Assembly (NCBI RefSeq): GCF_022531965.1
Contig: NZ_CP092831.1
Location: 1,640,001-1,704,000 of the forward strand
From: Paenibacillus peoriae
Lineage (GTDB): Bacteria; Bacillota; Bacilli; Paenibacillales; Paenibacillaceae
Direction: 5' to 3'
DNA length: 64,000 nucleotides
Part shown: piece after piece, positions 8,001 to 17,805 of the stretch
How the letters are laid out: every line of letters begins with the position of its first letter
Numbering within the stretch: position 1 is the stretch's first letter
Program-made: the position numbers and the translations under genes
Notes under the pieces: model-generated
Told to the model about the DNA's origin: nothing
Databases searched by the model: none
The model's input: the letters and a program-made list of their open reading frames with translations, nothing else

Positions 8001-8074
8001 CGGGGTATAGCGCAGCTAGGTAGCGCGCACCCTTGGGGTGGGTGAGGTCGTGGGTTCGAATCCCGCTACTCCGA
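8001..8074 (+). tRNA. tRNA-Pro (anticodon GGG)
   Basis: The acceptor stem CGGGGTA/TACTCCG closes with one G-T pair, the D-arm contains GCGCAGCTAGGTAGCGC, the anticodon stem is CACCC/GGGTG around the 7-base loop TTGGGGT (anticodon GGG, reads CCC/CCU), and the T-arm is GTGGG TTCGAAT CCCGC. The discriminator is A; CCA is not encoded. The gene stands alone. A T-run at 8121-8130 after a weak G+C-rich dyad probably ends transcription. Confidence 0.95.
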
Positions 8075-8290
8075 TTTCAATCAAAATGTCCTGCTGATGC
8101 AGCTAATGCGTCTGCCGGGCGTTTTTTTTTGAATATTACATACCCTATTAGTCTTTGTCTCTACTGGGTTTTGACGAGCTAGTCGTATGCAACGAATGTA
8201 TGAAGCCACCTCTGAACTGGATTCGGAGGCAGAAGTGGCAACTCAACAATCGCTGGCGGAATGGTCTGCTGTATGACTTTTTTAATTTGC

Positions 8291-9562
8291 CTATAAAGAT
8301 TCCTGAAGGGTCTTGGAAGAAGTACTGTAATCAGCATAACGGGGAAGCACAATAGTGTAGTATATTCCTACAATAACGGTACAGACCCCAACTAATAAAA
8401 ACAGAATTTCAATTGAAATAAATGAAGGAAAGCTAACAGCAATGAAACCTAATGTAAGAGACTGGGACAGCATCATTAACGGATTAATCAAACCTTGCAC
8501 ACGTCCCATCATTTGAGGATCTACAATACGAGGAAGCCATCCTCCTATGCCGATGTTAATGAACGGAAGTATCAGTGCGATGACAAAGTTGATAATCAGG
8601 AAAGCGTAGATGTGGTTAACAAATCCAAGTGTGCACATACCCATTCCGGCTACCAGAACTCCCGCTGCAATCATTTGGTGTAGTTTTAGCTTGGCAGAGA
8701 TGAGAGAAGCGATTAGGGTACCAAGCAACACACCAGCCCCAAAAATAATACCCGTCCATACCATATACTGCTCGTAATTGCCTGGAGCTAGCTTGTATTT
8801 AAGAATAAACATCGGTAAAACGCTAAAACCACCATTTAAAATACCGAACATAAAAAAGCCTGAAACCAACCAAAGCAATAGTCTGTTGCGTAATATGTAA
8901 AGAAACCCTTGTTTAAAATCGATCATGACAAGTTTGAATTTTAATTGTTTGAATTGATGTGCCCCGTTCGGAAGGCGTACTTCCTTTGGAATTTTGCAGG
9001 AACGAATAAGCAGTGCAGACACAATAAAAGAAACAGCATCAATTAGGATGGCTCCAGTAATTCCAAAGTGCCAGTAAACGACGGCCCCGAGAGTTCCTCC
9101 GAATAGCATGAAAAGACTCCCCATCATTTGATTGAGGCCTGCGGCAATGGTGTAATCATCTTCGCTTAATATTCCCTGTATAATGGCACTTTCGGCCGGG
9201 AAGAAAAATTTGGAGGCAGCACTACGGATGAACAGGAGGGCAAATATCAAAGGAATCGAATCGACCCAAATAAAAATAAGCAAACATAAGGATAAAAAAG
9301 CGCTGATCCAGTCACAATTAACAGCAATTTTTTGTCTGTCCATCCGATCTGCCAGCACTCCAACTACGAGAAATACTACCAGCATAGGAAGCGAATACAT
9401 TAACTCGGCAAGCGTTGCATAATAAGGCTGATTTGTAAACCGTTTCAACAAATAAAACATGAATGCAGTAACCCCGATAATTCCTCCCATTTGTGAGGCG
9501 AAGGTTGCCAGAAAAAACCTGACATAATTCTTGTTTCTGAGTACTTGTTTTAGTCCAGTCAC
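8291..9562 (-). CDS. Major facilitator superfamily transporter (DHA/EntS-like exporter)
   Basis: 423 residues from GTG 9562 behind AAAGGGATGG. Twelve hydrophobic segments are visible. The loop 2-3 motif LVVGVLADRMDRQK is the MFS signature (G-x-x-x-D-R-x-x-R/K). The opening LKQVLRNKNYVRFFLATFAS and the short loops resemble the bacterial drug- and siderophore-export branch of MFS (EntS/YqjV type). Substrate is unknown. The central loop (residues about 190-215) is charged, as usual. It stands alone, with the tRNA downstream on the other strand. Confidence 0.85.
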   Translation of the reverse strand: MTGLKQVLRNKNYVRFFLATFASQMGGIIGVTAFMFYLLKRFTNQPYYATLAELMYSLPMLVVFLVVGVLADRMDRQKIAVNCDWISAFLSLCLLIFIWVDSIPLIFALLFIRSAASKFFFPAESAIIQGILSEDDYTIAAGLNQMMGSLFMLFGGTLGAVVYWHFGITGAILIDAVSFIVSALLIRSCKIPKEVRLPNGAHQFKQLKFKLVMIDFKQGFLYILRNRLLLWLVSGFFMFGILNGGFSVLPMFILKYKLAPGNYEQYMVWTGIIFGAGVLLGTLIASLISAKLKLHQMIAAGVLVAGMGMCTLGFVNHIYAFLIINFVIALILPFINIGIGGWLPRIVDPQMMGRVQGLINPLMMLSQSLTLGFIAVSFPSFISIEILFLLVGVCTVIVGIYYTIVLPRYADYSTSSKTLQESL

Positions 9563-9787
9563 AGTTCCATCCCTTTCGCTTTCAAAGCGGTTTTTAGATG
9601 CCTAATTAAAATAATAGTGAAAAGTAGGAATATTGTACAGAAAAGTGACTTTAATGTCACTTTACGTTTGAATTTGCATCGTATCGGACCTTCTGCCTTT
9701 TAAATTCTGCTGTTGACGGTAATCATAGTGGGGTGGACTCGGAAGTTGCATTCAAACTCGTTTGGCGTTATGAGGTGCAACATAGAC

Positions 9788-9830
9788 TAAATAACCAGCT
9801 GTCAGTTGATATTCGACGGCTGGTTATTTA
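9788..9830. repeat. 12-bp inverted repeat, stem-loop
   Basis: TAAATAACCAGC (9788-9799) pairs perfectly with GCTGGTTATTTA (9819-9830) around a 19-base loop. It reads equally in both directions and is flanked by T/A-rich sequence. It may be a terminator for a transcript that is no longer evident; no neighbouring gene points into it. Confidence 0.6.
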
Positions 9831-9955
9831 AGTTGCCAGGTGTTTGATTACAGATTAGCCCGATTCATCTCATTTACGCATGGATATGTTGAGAAAAAGG
9901 AAATGCTCATAGCTAGAAAACTTTATACAATGGAAGAGGAATAAGAATTGTGAAA

Positions 9956-9985
9956 TTCGACTTTTGATGAAGAATTTCATATAAT
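9956..9985 (+). promoter_or_regulatory. Likely odhAB promoter
   Basis: A perfect TATAAT at 9980-9985 with TTCGAC at 9956-9961 (18-base spacing) as a moderate -35. This leaves a leader of about 90 bases before odhA. TTGTGA at 9948-9953 is an alternative upstream hexamer but is spaced too far. Confidence 0.45.
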
Positions 9986-10082
9986 GTGAGCATATTGTGA
10001 ACAACTTAAATTGAAGATTAATAAAAAAATGAAAATGATTTCCGTCCAGCTATGAATTTCAAAATTTGACGGAGGGAACGAG

Positions 10083-12974
10083 ATGACAATGGAAGAGAGC
10101 AGCAGACAGGTACCTTGGCAGGCGTATTACGGACCTAATCTAGGTTATGTGCAGGACCAGTATGAAAAGTATGTAGCGGACCCCGGAACGGTTGACCCGG
10201 CTTACCGCGAGCTATTTGATCAATGGGGTGAGCCGCCACAATCCGAATACTCGGCTGCTTCCATGATAGACAACAAATTGCAAGGCCCCCCCACAAGTGC
10301 TTTGGGGCATCTTGATTCGAATACATTACAGAAAGCGGTTACAGCGGGTAAAATGGTATGGAATATCCGTGAATACGGACATTTAGCCGCCCAAATCGAT
10401 CCGCTGGAACTGGATGCAGAGCAGGATACACGCTTGCTTAATCCAGCATCTTACGGTTTAACTGAACAAGACTTGAAGGCTTTTCCAGCCTCTTTAATAT
10501 GGGATAACGCTCCTGCGGGAACACTTAACGGATGGGAAGCCATTCAACGGTTACGTGTAGCATACACAGGTCCGATTGCCTATGAATTTAGTCATATTCA
10601 TAACGAGGAGGAACGCCGCTGGCTGAACAGCTATGCAGAATCCGGCTGGTCCTCCAAGCCCCTCACCACACAGGAACGCAAGTCGTTGCTGAGCAGATTG
10701 GTAGAAGTAGAACAGTTCGAAGAGTTTTTGCATAAAACATTTGTCGGACAGAAACGTTTTTCCATCGAGGGTAATGATGTGCTTGTCCCTGTTCTCGATG
10801 AGATTATTCGTCTAACCACAAATGCAGGAGCAAGTCATGTCCTGATGGGCATGGCGCATCGCGGCCGTTTGAATGTACTGGCACATGTGCTGGGCAAGCC
10901 TTACAGTAAAATTTTCTCTGAATTTCATCATTCGCCGAATAAGGATTTGATCCCGTCGGAAGGTTCCACAGGAATTAACTACGGCTGGACTGGCGATGTG
11001 AAATATCATCTGGGTGCTGATCGTTTTGTAAAAGATGGGGGAGCGGTGCAGGCCCGTCTGACATTGGCGAATAACCCAAGTCACCTGGAATATGTGAATC
11101 CGGTGGTACAAGGATTTTCACGAGCTGCACAGGAAGACCGCAGTGAGGCTGGTTATCCGAAGCTGGATGTGAGCAAGGCAGCTACCATTATTATGCACGG
11201 TGATGCTGCTTTCCCAGGTGAAGGTATCGTGGCAGAATCACTTAATTTCACGAATTTGCGCGGCTTCCGCAATGGCGGTTCAGTTCATATTATTGTGAAT
11301 AATCGTCTGGGCTTTACGACAGAGAGTGTTGATTCCCGTTCGACCCGTTATGCCAGTGATCTCGCTAAAGGCTATGAAATTCCAATTGTGCATGTGAACG
11401 CGGATAATCCCGAAGCTTGTATTGCAGCTGCTCGTATGGCTGGCGAATATCGCAATCGTTTCAAGAAGGATTTTCTGATTGATCTGATTGGTTACCGTCG
11501 TTATGGTCACAATGAATCCGATGACCCGGAAACAACACAACCGCTGGTATATCGTAAGGTGAAGAATCATCCGACGGTGAGCAAATTGTATACTCAAAAG
11601 CTGATGAAGCAGGGGATTGTGGACGAAGCGTTTAGTGCCGGCCTCATTGAGAAGGTGCAAAACAGACTGAAGGAAGCGCATGAGCAGGTGAAGAATCAAC
11701 CGGAACAAGAGCCGGAGATTACTCCTGTGAAGGCGAAAAAGAATCAGAGTTCTGTGGTACGTACTGCAGTGGAATTGAAAAAACTGCGCCAAATCAATGA
11801 AAACTTACTCAAATGGCCACAGTCTTTTCACGTATATCCGAAGCTGGATCGAATTTTACAGCGTAGAAAAACCGCTCTGAACGAAGGTGAAAAGGTAGAT
11901 TGGAGTTTGGCGGAGACGCTGGCTTTGGCTACCATTCTCGCAGACGGCAAGCCTATTCGTATGACAGGCCAAGATGCGGAGCGAGCTACATTTGCTCACC
12001 GTAACCTTGTGCTGCATGAGCCTGAAACAGGCCGTACACATTGCCCGTTGCATACATTGCCGGAAGCACGTGCTTCGTTCAGTATTCATAACAGTCCATT
12101 GTCTGAGGCATCTGTCCTTGGCTTTGAATATGGCTATAACGTGTATTCTCCTGAAACGTTAGTGATTTGGGAAGCACAATTCGGCGATTTTGCCAACTGT
12201 GCACAGGTTATTTTTGACCAATTTATTTCCGCAGGCCGTGCCAAATGGAGACAGAAATCGAGTCTGGTGATGCTGCTACCGCATGGTAGCGAAGGACAAG
12301 GACCAGAGCATACGAGCGCACGTCTGGAGCGTTTTCTCCAGTTGTCCGCACAAAATAACTGGACTGTCGCTAATTTGAGCAGTGCCTCCCAATATTTCCA
12401 TCTGCTGCGCCGTCAGGCTGCATTAAGCGAAAGTGAGGAAGCCCGCCCGCTGGTGATGATGTCGCCGAAGAGCCTGATTCGTAATAATCGTGTCGCTTCG
12501 CCTGCTTCTGAATTTAGCGAAGGAGCATTCCGTCCTGTGTTGGAACAGCCTGGTCTTGGTGCACGTCCGGATCGTGTAGAACGCATTGTACTGTGCAGTG
12601 GCAAGATTGCCATTGATCTCGAAGAAGCATTGGAAAAGGATAAGAATGAGGCAGAAGAGCGTCTGCATATTATTCGTGTGGAGCAGTTATACCCTTTCCC
12701 GGAAGAGGAAATTCGGAATATTTTCGGTCGCTTCCCGCATGTTAAGGAGTTCGTATGGGCTCAGGAAGAACCTAAAAATATGGGGGCTTGGAGTTACATT
12801 GAACCTCGCCTGCGGAATGTTGTGCCACAGGGAGCGGAAATTCGTTACGCAGGCAGACCAGATCGTTCAAGCCCGGCCAGCGGTTATCAGCAAGTACACA
12901 GCCTAGAACAACAGCGAATTATTCAATCGGCGTTGAAGCAGGATTCCAAAAACAATATTACACTGGGGAGGTAG
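10083..12974 (+). CDS. odhA: 2-oxoglutarate dehydrogenase E1 component
   Basis: 963 residues from ATG 10083 behind GACGGAGGGAACGAG. E1 decarboxylates 2-oxoglutarate with thiamine diphosphate and passes the succinyl group to the lipoyl arm of E2, the entry to succinyl-CoA in the TCA cycle. Seen: the SucA-type N-terminal helix [38 protein letters not shown] near residue 257; the thiamine-diphosphate motif [15 protein letters not shown] near 372 ending in IVNNRLGF; a C-terminal transketolase-like half with [20 protein letters not shown] near 735. Length is that of Bacillus OdhA. It is followed 5 bases later by odhB, so the two are one operon. Confidence 0.97.
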   Translation: MTMEESSRQVPWQAYYGPNLGYVQDQYEKYVADPGTVDPAYRELFDQWGEPPQSEYSAASMIDNKLQGPPTSALGHLDSNTLQKAVTAGKMVWNIREYGHLAAQIDPLELDAEQDTRLLNPASYGLTEQDLKAFPASLIWDNAPAGTLNGWEAIQRLRVAYTGPIAYEFSHIHNEEERRWLNSYAESGWSSKPLTTQERKSLLSRLVEVEQFEEFLHKTFVGQKRFSIEGNDVLVPVLDEIIRLTTNAGASHVLMGMAHRGRLNVLAHVLGKPYSKIFSEFHHSPNKDLIPSEGSTGINYGWTGDVKYHLGADRFVKDGGAVQARLTLANNPSHLEYVNPVVQGFSRAAQEDRSEAGYPKLDVSKAATIIMHGDAAFPGEGIVAESLNFTNLRGFRNGGSVHIIVNNRLGFTTESVDSRSTRYASDLAKGYEIPIVHVNADNPEACIAAARMAGEYRNRFKKDFLIDLIGYRRYGHNESDDPETTQPLVYRKVKNHPTVSKLYTQKLMKQGIVDEAFSAGLIEKVQNRLKEAHEQVKNQPEQEPEITPVKAKKNQSSVVRTAVELKKLRQINENLLKWPQSFHVYPKLDRILQRRKTALNEGEKVDWSLAETLALATILADGKPIRMTGQDAERATFAHRNLVLHEPETGRTHCPLHTLPEARASFSIHNSPLSEASVLGFEYGYNVYSPETLVIWEAQFGDFANCAQVIFDQFISAGRAKWRQKSSLVMLLPHGSEGQGPEHTSARLERFLQLSAQNNWTVANLSSASQYFHLLRRQAALSESEEARPLVMMSPKSLIRNNRVASPASEFSEGAFRPVLEQPGLGARPDRVERIVLCSGKIAIDLEEALEKDKNEAEERLHIIRVEQLYPFPEEEIRNIFGRFPHVKEFVWAQEEPKNMGAWSYIEPRLRNVVPQGAEIRYAGRPDRSSPASGYQQVHSLEQQRIIQSALKQDSKNNITLGR

Positions 12975-12979
12975 CGGCT

Positions 12980-14278
12980 GTGAGCGATATTATAGTGCCG
13001 GCAATGGGAGAATCCATCACGGAGGGAACAATCTCCAAATGGCTTGTGAAGGAAGGGGATTCCGTAGGACAGGGAGATGTTCTGCTGGAGTTGGAAACCG
13101 ATAAGGTCAATCTGGAAATTAGTGCGGAAGAAGCAGGTGTGGTGCAGAAAATCCTTCGTCAGGAGGGAGATACTGTGGTCATTGGTGAAGCTGTTGGTCT
13201 GATCGGAAGCGGCAGTGGTAGTGCGGATTCAACCGGTGCTGGAGAAGTTGCAGCGACTCAAGCGCCTGAAGCACCGTCCGTAGCGACTTCACCGTCTTCC
13301 GTAGGAGGCGGCGTTAAAGTAGAAGAAAAGTCTGCACCGCCTATTTCATCGAATAGCGACGGAAATGGCCAGACGGCATCACCATCTGCACGGAAGTTAG
13401 CGCGTGAGCGCGGGATTGATCTTGAGCAGGTACAGGGAAAGGACCCGCTCGGACGTGTATTCCAGGAGGACGTAAAAACGCATAACAGCGCTGAAGTATC
13501 ACGTGCAGCATCTATACCTGCGTCTGCCGCTACTAGCAAGCCTGCGCCTCCGTCTCCAGCGCAAACGGAGTACAGCAAGCCTGTGGAACGCCAGCGCATG
13601 TCTCGTCGCAGAGCGACGATCGCTAAGCGTCTTGTTGAAGCACAGCAGACAGCTGCCATGCTGACCACTTTTAATGAAGTGGATATGACCGCCATTCTCG
13701 ATGTGCGTAAACGCCGTAAAGATAAGTTTAAGGAAAAACATGATGTAGGCTTGGGTTTTATGTCCTTCTTTACAAAGGCAGTGGTTGGTGCTCTCAAGCG
13801 CTTCCCTACCGTGAATGCTGAAATTAATGGCGATGATATCGTACTGAAAAAATACTATGATATTGGGATTGCTGTATCTGCCAAGGAAGGTTTGGTTGTG
13901 CCAGTTGTGCGGGATGCCGATCGTCTTGGCTTTGCTGAGATTGAGAAGAGCATTGCAGATTTGGCTGGCAAAGCACGCTCCAATTCGCTTTCTCTGGCCG
14001 ACTTGCAAGGAGGAACTTTTACCATAACCAATGGAGGTATTTTCGGTTCCCTGCTGTCTACGCCAATTCTCAATACGCCGCAAGTGGGGATTTTGGGAAT
14101 GCATAAAATCCAACTTCGCCCGATTGCCATCGACGAGGAACGAATGGAAAATCGTCCGATGATGTATATCGCGTTGTCCTACGATCACCGGATTATTGAT
14201 GGTAGTGAGGCAGTTCGTTTCCTGGTAACGGTCAAAGAATTGCTGGAAGATCCGGAATCATTGTTACTGGAAGGATAA
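12980..14278 (+). CDS. odhB: 2-oxoglutarate dehydrogenase E2, dihydrolipoyl succinyltransferase
   Basis: 432 residues from GTG 12980, with GGGGAGGTAGCGGC just upstream, overlapping the end of odhA. Domains in order: lipoyl domain (residues 1-75, lipoylated lysine in [10 protein letters not shown], about residue 42), a linker rich in Ala, Ser, Pro and Gly (75-130), the E3/E1-binding domain (about 133-170, [20 protein letters not shown]), a second flexible linker, and the catalytic acyltransferase core with the active-site motif [14 protein letters not shown] near residue 401. E2 forms the core of the complex and makes succinyl-CoA. A strong terminator follows, so the E3 (lipoamide dehydrogenase) must be encoded elsewhere. 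Confidence 0.97.
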   Translation: MSDIIVPAMGESITEGTISKWLVKEGDSVGQGDVLLELETDKVNLEISAEEAGVVQKILRQEGDTVVIGEAVGLIGSGSGSADSTGAGEVAATQAPEAPSVATSPSSVGGGVKVEEKSAPPISSNSDGNGQTASPSARKLARERGIDLEQVQGKDPLGRVFQEDVKTHNSAEVSRAASIPASAATSKPAPPSPAQTEYSKPVERQRMSRRRATIAKRLVEAQQTAAMLTTFNEVDMTAILDVRKRRKDKFKEKHDVGLGFMSFFTKAVVGALKRFPTVNAEINGDDIVLKKYYDIGIAVSAKEGLVVPVVRDADRLGFAEIEKSIADLAGKARSNSLSLADLQGGTFTITNGGIFGSLLSTPILNTPQVGILGMHKIQLRPIAIDEERMENRPMMYIALSYDHRIIDGSEAVRFLVTVKELLEDPESLLLEG

Positions 14279-14320
14279 AATAAATGGGGTAAGTGTATCT
14301 CCTCTTTACGTGTATGACAA

Positions 14321-14350
14321 AAGCAGACTCTTGCGAGTCTGCTTTTTTTC
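14321..14350 (+). terminator. Intrinsic terminator of odhAB
   Basis: AAGCAGACTC (14321-14330), loop TTGC, GAGTCTGCTT (14335-14344) and a run of seven T. A perfect 10-bp stem. Confidence 0.93.
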
Positions 14351-14417
14351 CTGCATAGTTATCACATAAGGCTACAGACATTACTGTCAGTAGATGTAGA
14401 GAAGGGCGGGAACTGTT

Positions 14418-14948
14418 TTGGACAAAGACTTGCGCTATCCGATAGGATCATTCGTTGTTCCAGACACCATTACAGAAGAACAGCTTATCGCATGGATTCA
14501 CGACATTGCTGAATTGCCTGCACAGCTGCGTCTGGCGGTCGAAGGACTGAATGAGCAGCAGCTAAATACGCCTTATCGTGAAGGGGGCTGGACGATAAGG
14601 CAGGTAGTTCATCATGTGGCAGACAGCCATATGAACAGCTATATCCGTTTTAAACTGGCGCTGACGGAGGATACACCGACGATCAAGCCATATGATGAGG
14701 GACGTTGGGCCGAAATACCAGACGCCAGGGAACTTCCACTGGAGCCCTCGTTGCAATTGCTAGAAGGACTGCATGAACGGTGGGTGACCGTGTTGCGATC
14801 GTTGGGAGAGGATCAGCTACACCGATCGTTTATTCATCCTGAATCGGGCCAGACGATCCGCCTGGAACGAAACATCGGTATCTATGCCTGGCATGGCAAA
14901 CATCACACAGCTCATATTACTTCCCTGAGAGAACGAAATGCATGGTGA
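14418..14948 (+). CDS. yfiT: YfiT family bacillithiol transferase / DinB-like metal protein
   Basis: 176 residues from TTG 14418 behind GAAGGGCGGG. Typical YfiT/DinB four-helix fold: RYPIGSF near the start, [20 protein letters not shown] (residues about 55-73, supplying the first metal ligands, His and Asp) and the C-terminal [12 protein letters not shown] (His 159 and 162/163) that completes the metal site. Family members bind a divalent metal and transfer bacillithiol to electrophiles, i.e. detoxification; the substrate here is unknown. Single-gene unit between two terminators. Confidence 0.88.
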   Translation: MDKDLRYPIGSFVVPDTITEEQLIAWIHDIAELPAQLRLAVEGLNEQQLNTPYREGGWTIRQVVHHVADSHMNSYIRFKLALTEDTPTIKPYDEGRWAEIPDARELPLEPSLQLLEGLHERWVTVLRSLGEDQLHRSFIHPESGQTIRLERNIGIYAWHGKHHTAHITSLRERNAW

Positions 14949-14980
14949 TTTTTAAAACTAACCCAAATGGAAAATAAAAA

Positions 14981-15046
14981 GGAATAAGAAAAGAAACCTT
15001 CAATCCCACTTTAATCGTGGTTTTAAAGGTTTCTTTTCTTATTTCC
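14981..15046. terminator. Bidirectional terminator between yfiT and the hydrolase gene
   Basis: GGAATAAGAAAAGAAACCTT at 14981-15000 pairs with 15026-15046 (AAGGTTTCTTTTCTTATT then TCC). The 18-bp A/T-rich stem gives a T-rich tail in both directions, fitting the two convergent genes. Confidence 0.85.
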
Positions 15047-16054
15047 TCACAAGGCTGATGACTTGGACGAGGTTGATTGTTCAGGTTCATCGGAGGCTCC
15101 AGACAATGTGGAAACAGAGGTCACCTCTGTATTAACATGACGGTCGAGCCAGTCTACGATGTCACTCATCACCTCGTCGCGGTTTGTTTCATGAAGCATC
15201 TCATGGCGACCATCAGGATAGAGGCGATACTCTATGTCCTGAAGCTCTAGGCTTCGATACATTTCCACTAGTGACAACACGCCTTTACCGAACAAACCCA
15301 CTGGATCACGATCCCCGGCAAAAATATAAACTGGCAGTTTGGGATTGATATGTTTCAGCGAGGAAGGCCAGTGGATTTCTTGCAATAGCCTGAAAAAATC
15401 CAGAAAAAAGCCTGTCGTGCAAATAGCTCCACATAATGGGTCGTGCACGAACTGATCTACTTCCTCAGGATCACGGGACAGCCAGTCGAACGCTGTGCGC
15501 ACCGGACGAAAGGCACGATTAAAGCCTCCAAAGACCATAGCGTTGAGCAACATACTGCGATGATCCATTCCTTGCAGTTTGGCTTGCAGTAGAGCAACTT
15601 GCTCTCCGAGTTTTAGAAGACCACGTCTTCCGTTGGTTCCCGATAAAATAAACCCATGATACGTCTGCCGATCGTCATACATAATTTTCTGGGTTAAAAA
15701 GGACCCCATGCTGTGACCCAGCAAAAAACGAGACTGTTCAGGGAATTCCTTAGCCACAATTTCGCCTAGCTCCAGCATGCCATTTGCCATTCGATTAAAC
15801 GCATCAGCTCCTGGCATACCCAGCTTATCAGGATCACCAGCCGTGCGCCCGTGACCGATATGATCGTTGGCATACACACCGTAACCGCAAGCAGTAAGCT
15901 TTTCGGCCAGTCGGATGTACCGATAGGACGTCTCGCACATACCATGCGAAATTTGAACAATCCCCTTAATGGGCAAATTCTGATCGGGCAGCCAGCGGTA
16001 GGCAAAAAGCTCTGTTCCATCATTTTCAGCGATGGTGAAGGTGTATTCCCGCAT
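15047..16054 (-). CDS. Alpha/beta hydrolase, monoacylglycerol-lipase/lysophospholipase type
   Basis: 335 residues from ATG 16054 behind AAAGGATGTGATG. Belongs to the Hydrolase_4/serine aminopeptidase S33 group: ISHGMCETSYRYIRLAEKL (oxyanion region), YANDHIGHGRTAGDP, the nucleophile elbow LLGHSMGSFL with Ser 115, the acid in FAGDRDPVG (about residue 251) and His in PDGRHEMLHE (about 284). The C-terminal 25 residues are a Ser/Thr-rich tail with no clear role. No signal peptide, so cytosolic. Substrate probably a monoacylglycerol or similar ester. Upstream manA (25 bases) is likely in the same operon. Confidence 0.88.
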   Translation of the reverse strand: MREYTFTIAENDGTELFAYRWLPDQNLPIKGIVQISHGMCETSYRYIRLAEKLTACGYGVYANDHIGHGRTAGDPDKLGMPGADAFNRMANGMLELGEIVAKEFPEQSRFLLGHSMGSFLTQKIMYDDRQTYHGFILSGTNGRRGLLKLGEQVALLQAKLQGMDHRSMLLNAMVFGGFNRAFRPVRTAFDWLSRDPEEVDQFVHDPLCGAICTTGFFLDFFRLLQEIHWPSSLKHINPKLPVYIFAGDRDPVGLFGKGVLSLVEMYRSLELQDIEYRLYPDGRHEMLHETNRDEVMSDIVDWLDRHVNTEVTSVSTLSGASDEPEQSTSSKSSAL

Positions 16055-16079
16055 AATTAGACATCACATCCTTTAAGCC

Positions 16080-17054
16080 TTAAGGAAGATAAGATCTAAG
16101 TACGGTCATTCCGTCATTCAGCGTGTAACCGCTCAGGTTAGCGGGCAACAGGAAGCAATCTCCAGCTTTACAGGAAAGAGACTCGGTATTATTGTTCCAT
16201 GTTATGGTCCCACTGCCTTCACAAATCACGAGAATGGTGAAGCTGTCTTCCGTTGTAGAAAGTGCCCAACTTCCATCTACGATACCCTTTTCCACAACAA
16301 AATACTCACAGGCTGCCAGCTGGAGCCATTTTCCAGGCTGTAAGCCGTCCGTTTTCATCGTTGTTGCGCCTGCACCTGCGTAGGAGGTTACATTGAGGGA
16401 ATCCTCGATATGCAACTCACGAGGCTTGCCATCCAGTCCGGGGCGATTATAGTCATATAAGCGATAGGTAGTATCCGAATTTTGCTGGATTTCAGCAACG
16501 ACAACGCCTGCACACAGTGCATGTACGGTTCCAGCGGGGATGAAGAATGTATCGCCTGCTTCGACTGGGACCTGACGCAAACTGCCGAGGATGTCCCCAC
16601 TTTCAAGAGCTGTACGCAGACTCTCGCGGGTTACACCTTCGGTCAGACCATAAATAATCTTGGCATCCGGCTTGGCATCAAGCACGTACCACATTTCAGT
16701 TTTTCCTAATTCTCCGGCTGGAAGTCCTTTGTAATCATCTGTCGGATGCACCTGAACGGATAAGTCATCATTACAATCCAGTAGTTTGATCAAAAGTGGG
16801 AATCGTCCGCCTTTTTCCGATACACCCTTGGCCCCGAGCCAATCTTGCCCGTAGGTCTCGCGAATTTCATCCAGTCCTTTGCCTGCCAGCTCACCATTGA
16901 TGACCGTTGTTGTTCCGTTTGGATGATCGGCAATCATCCATCCTTCCCCGATATGTCCTTCTGGTGGGGTTAGACCAAATTGCTCTAAGGCCCGTCCTCC
17001 CCAAACTCTCTCTTTGAACTCAGGTTGAAATTGCAGCGGGTATGGCTTTAGCAT
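16080..17054 (-). CDS. manA: Mannose-6-phosphate isomerase, class I
   Basis: 324 residues from ATG 17054 behind GGAGGAGAG. The zinc enzyme interconverts mannose 6-phosphate and fructose 6-phosphate, feeding mannose use and GDP-mannose for exopolysaccharide. Visible: FKERVWGGRALEQFGL at the N-terminus, the metal-site motif LSVQVHPTDDYK, EMWYVLDAKPDAKIIYG, and FIPAGTVHALCAGVVVAEIQ in the cupin barrel. Length fits the short Bacillus-type ManA. The next gene downstream is the hydrolase. Confidence 0.95.
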   Translation of the reverse strand: MLKPYPLQFQPEFKERVWGGRALEQFGLTPPEGHIGEGWMIADHPNGTTTVINGELAGKGLDEIRETYGQDWLGAKGVSEKGGRFPLLIKLLDCNDDLSVQVHPTDDYKGLPAGELGKTEMWYVLDAKPDAKIIYGLTEGVTRESLRTALESGDILGSLRQVPVEAGDTFFIPAGTVHALCAGVVVAEIQQNSDTTYRLYDYNRPGLDGKPRELHIEDSLNVTSYAGAGATTMKTDGLQPGKWLQLAACEYFVVEKGIVDGSWALSTTEDSFTILVICEGSGTITWNNNTESLSCKAGDCFLLPANLSGYTLNDGMTVLRSYLP

Positions 17055-17223
17055 AATTTCTCTCCTCCATAATGAGTAAATGAGTGTGATCTAACAGAAT
17101 AGGGAAATCAATAACGTGCTGATGGGCAATAAACTGGGATGAATAGCGCCCAAACGAGCTAAAAAAATGATATATGTAAGGCGGCTAAAAAAGCCGCTCA
17201 TAACCTGAGTTTAAAATCCGACA

Positions 17224-17805
17224 TTATTTCTTCTCAACTGCCACTACGTAAGGTGAAGCGGCTCGTTGTAATTGACGATAAATAATGCTTTGACCGCTGG
17301 AGACCGGGAGAGCAGAAGCCCATTGAAGAACGGCATCTGCTTCTTCACTTCCTCCAGCATGCCCTGGATAGAGTACGGCAGTCAGAATGCCGCGTGGTCG
17401 CAGCAATTGTAAGGCAGCATCCAGTGCGACGAGCGTACTGTGCGTATGCGTGATGACCGTAGGATCGGCGCCTTCGGATGGCAAGTAGCCAAGGTTAAAC
17501 ATGACCGCAGCGACTTTGCCATGCAGCATGTCCGGAACGGCCTCCCGCATTTGCTCATGACCTTGTAGTAGTAGCGATACTTCTGCTAATGAAGGTGAAG
17601 CGTTTTCTTCCAGTCGACGACGGGCGCAATGCAGTGCTTCTTGCTGGATGTCAAAGCCATAGACACGGCCCCGTTTGCCAGCAGCTTTTGCCAGAAATAA
17701 CGTATCTGCTCCTGTACCGACGGTAGCGTCTATAGCAGTATCGCCTGGCTGCACCCGCGTAGCCACCAATTGATGAGCGTAGCTCAGGACGGATAGGAAT
17801 CCCAT
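17224..17805 (-). CDS. mnmM: tRNA 5-aminomethyl-2-thiouridine methyltransferase MnmM (YtqB)
   Basis: 193 residues from ATG 17805, immediately after the TAA of the gene before it, with GGAGG inside that gene's end. A class I SAM fold: AIDATVGTGADTLFLAKAAG (motif I), VYGFDIQQEALHCARRRL and the family motif MFNLGYLPSEGADP. In Gram-positive bacteria YtqB/MnmM makes the last methylation of mnm5s2U34 in tRNAs for Lys, Glu and Gln, the step done by MnmC in E. coli. Its pairing with the radical SAM gene ytqA directly upstream is the arrangement known from B. subtilis. Confidence 0.9.
   Translation of the reverse strand: MGFLSVLSYAHQLVATRVQPGDTAIDATVGTGADTLFLAKAAGKRGRVYGFDIQQEALHCARRRLEENASPSLAEVSLLLQGHEQMREAVPDMLHGKVAAVMFNLGYLPSEGADPTVITHTHSTLVALDAALQLLRPRGILTAVLYPGHAGGSEEADAVLQWASALPVSSGQSIIYRQLQRAASPYVVAVEKK

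Larger units (their letters stand above)
9563..10082. other. 520-base intergenic region between MFS gene and odhA
   Basis: Holds the MFS promoter side, an inverted repeat at 9788-9830 and a likely odhA promoter near 9956-9985. No open frame with a ribosome-binding site was found on either strand. Confidence 0.6.

Noticed and set aside
8155..8355. 66-residue open frame with a C-x2-C pair, overlapping the 3' end of the MFS gene on the other strand
   Set aside because: Starts at a TTG with no ribosome-binding site, right after a stop codon, and overlaps a solid gene by 65 bases. It might be a decayed fragment, but I cannot support it.
11280..11792. Long minus-strand frame inside odhA (170 residues)
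   Set aside because: Shadow of the coding strand: biased codon usage of odhA leaves the opposite frame open; no start signal.
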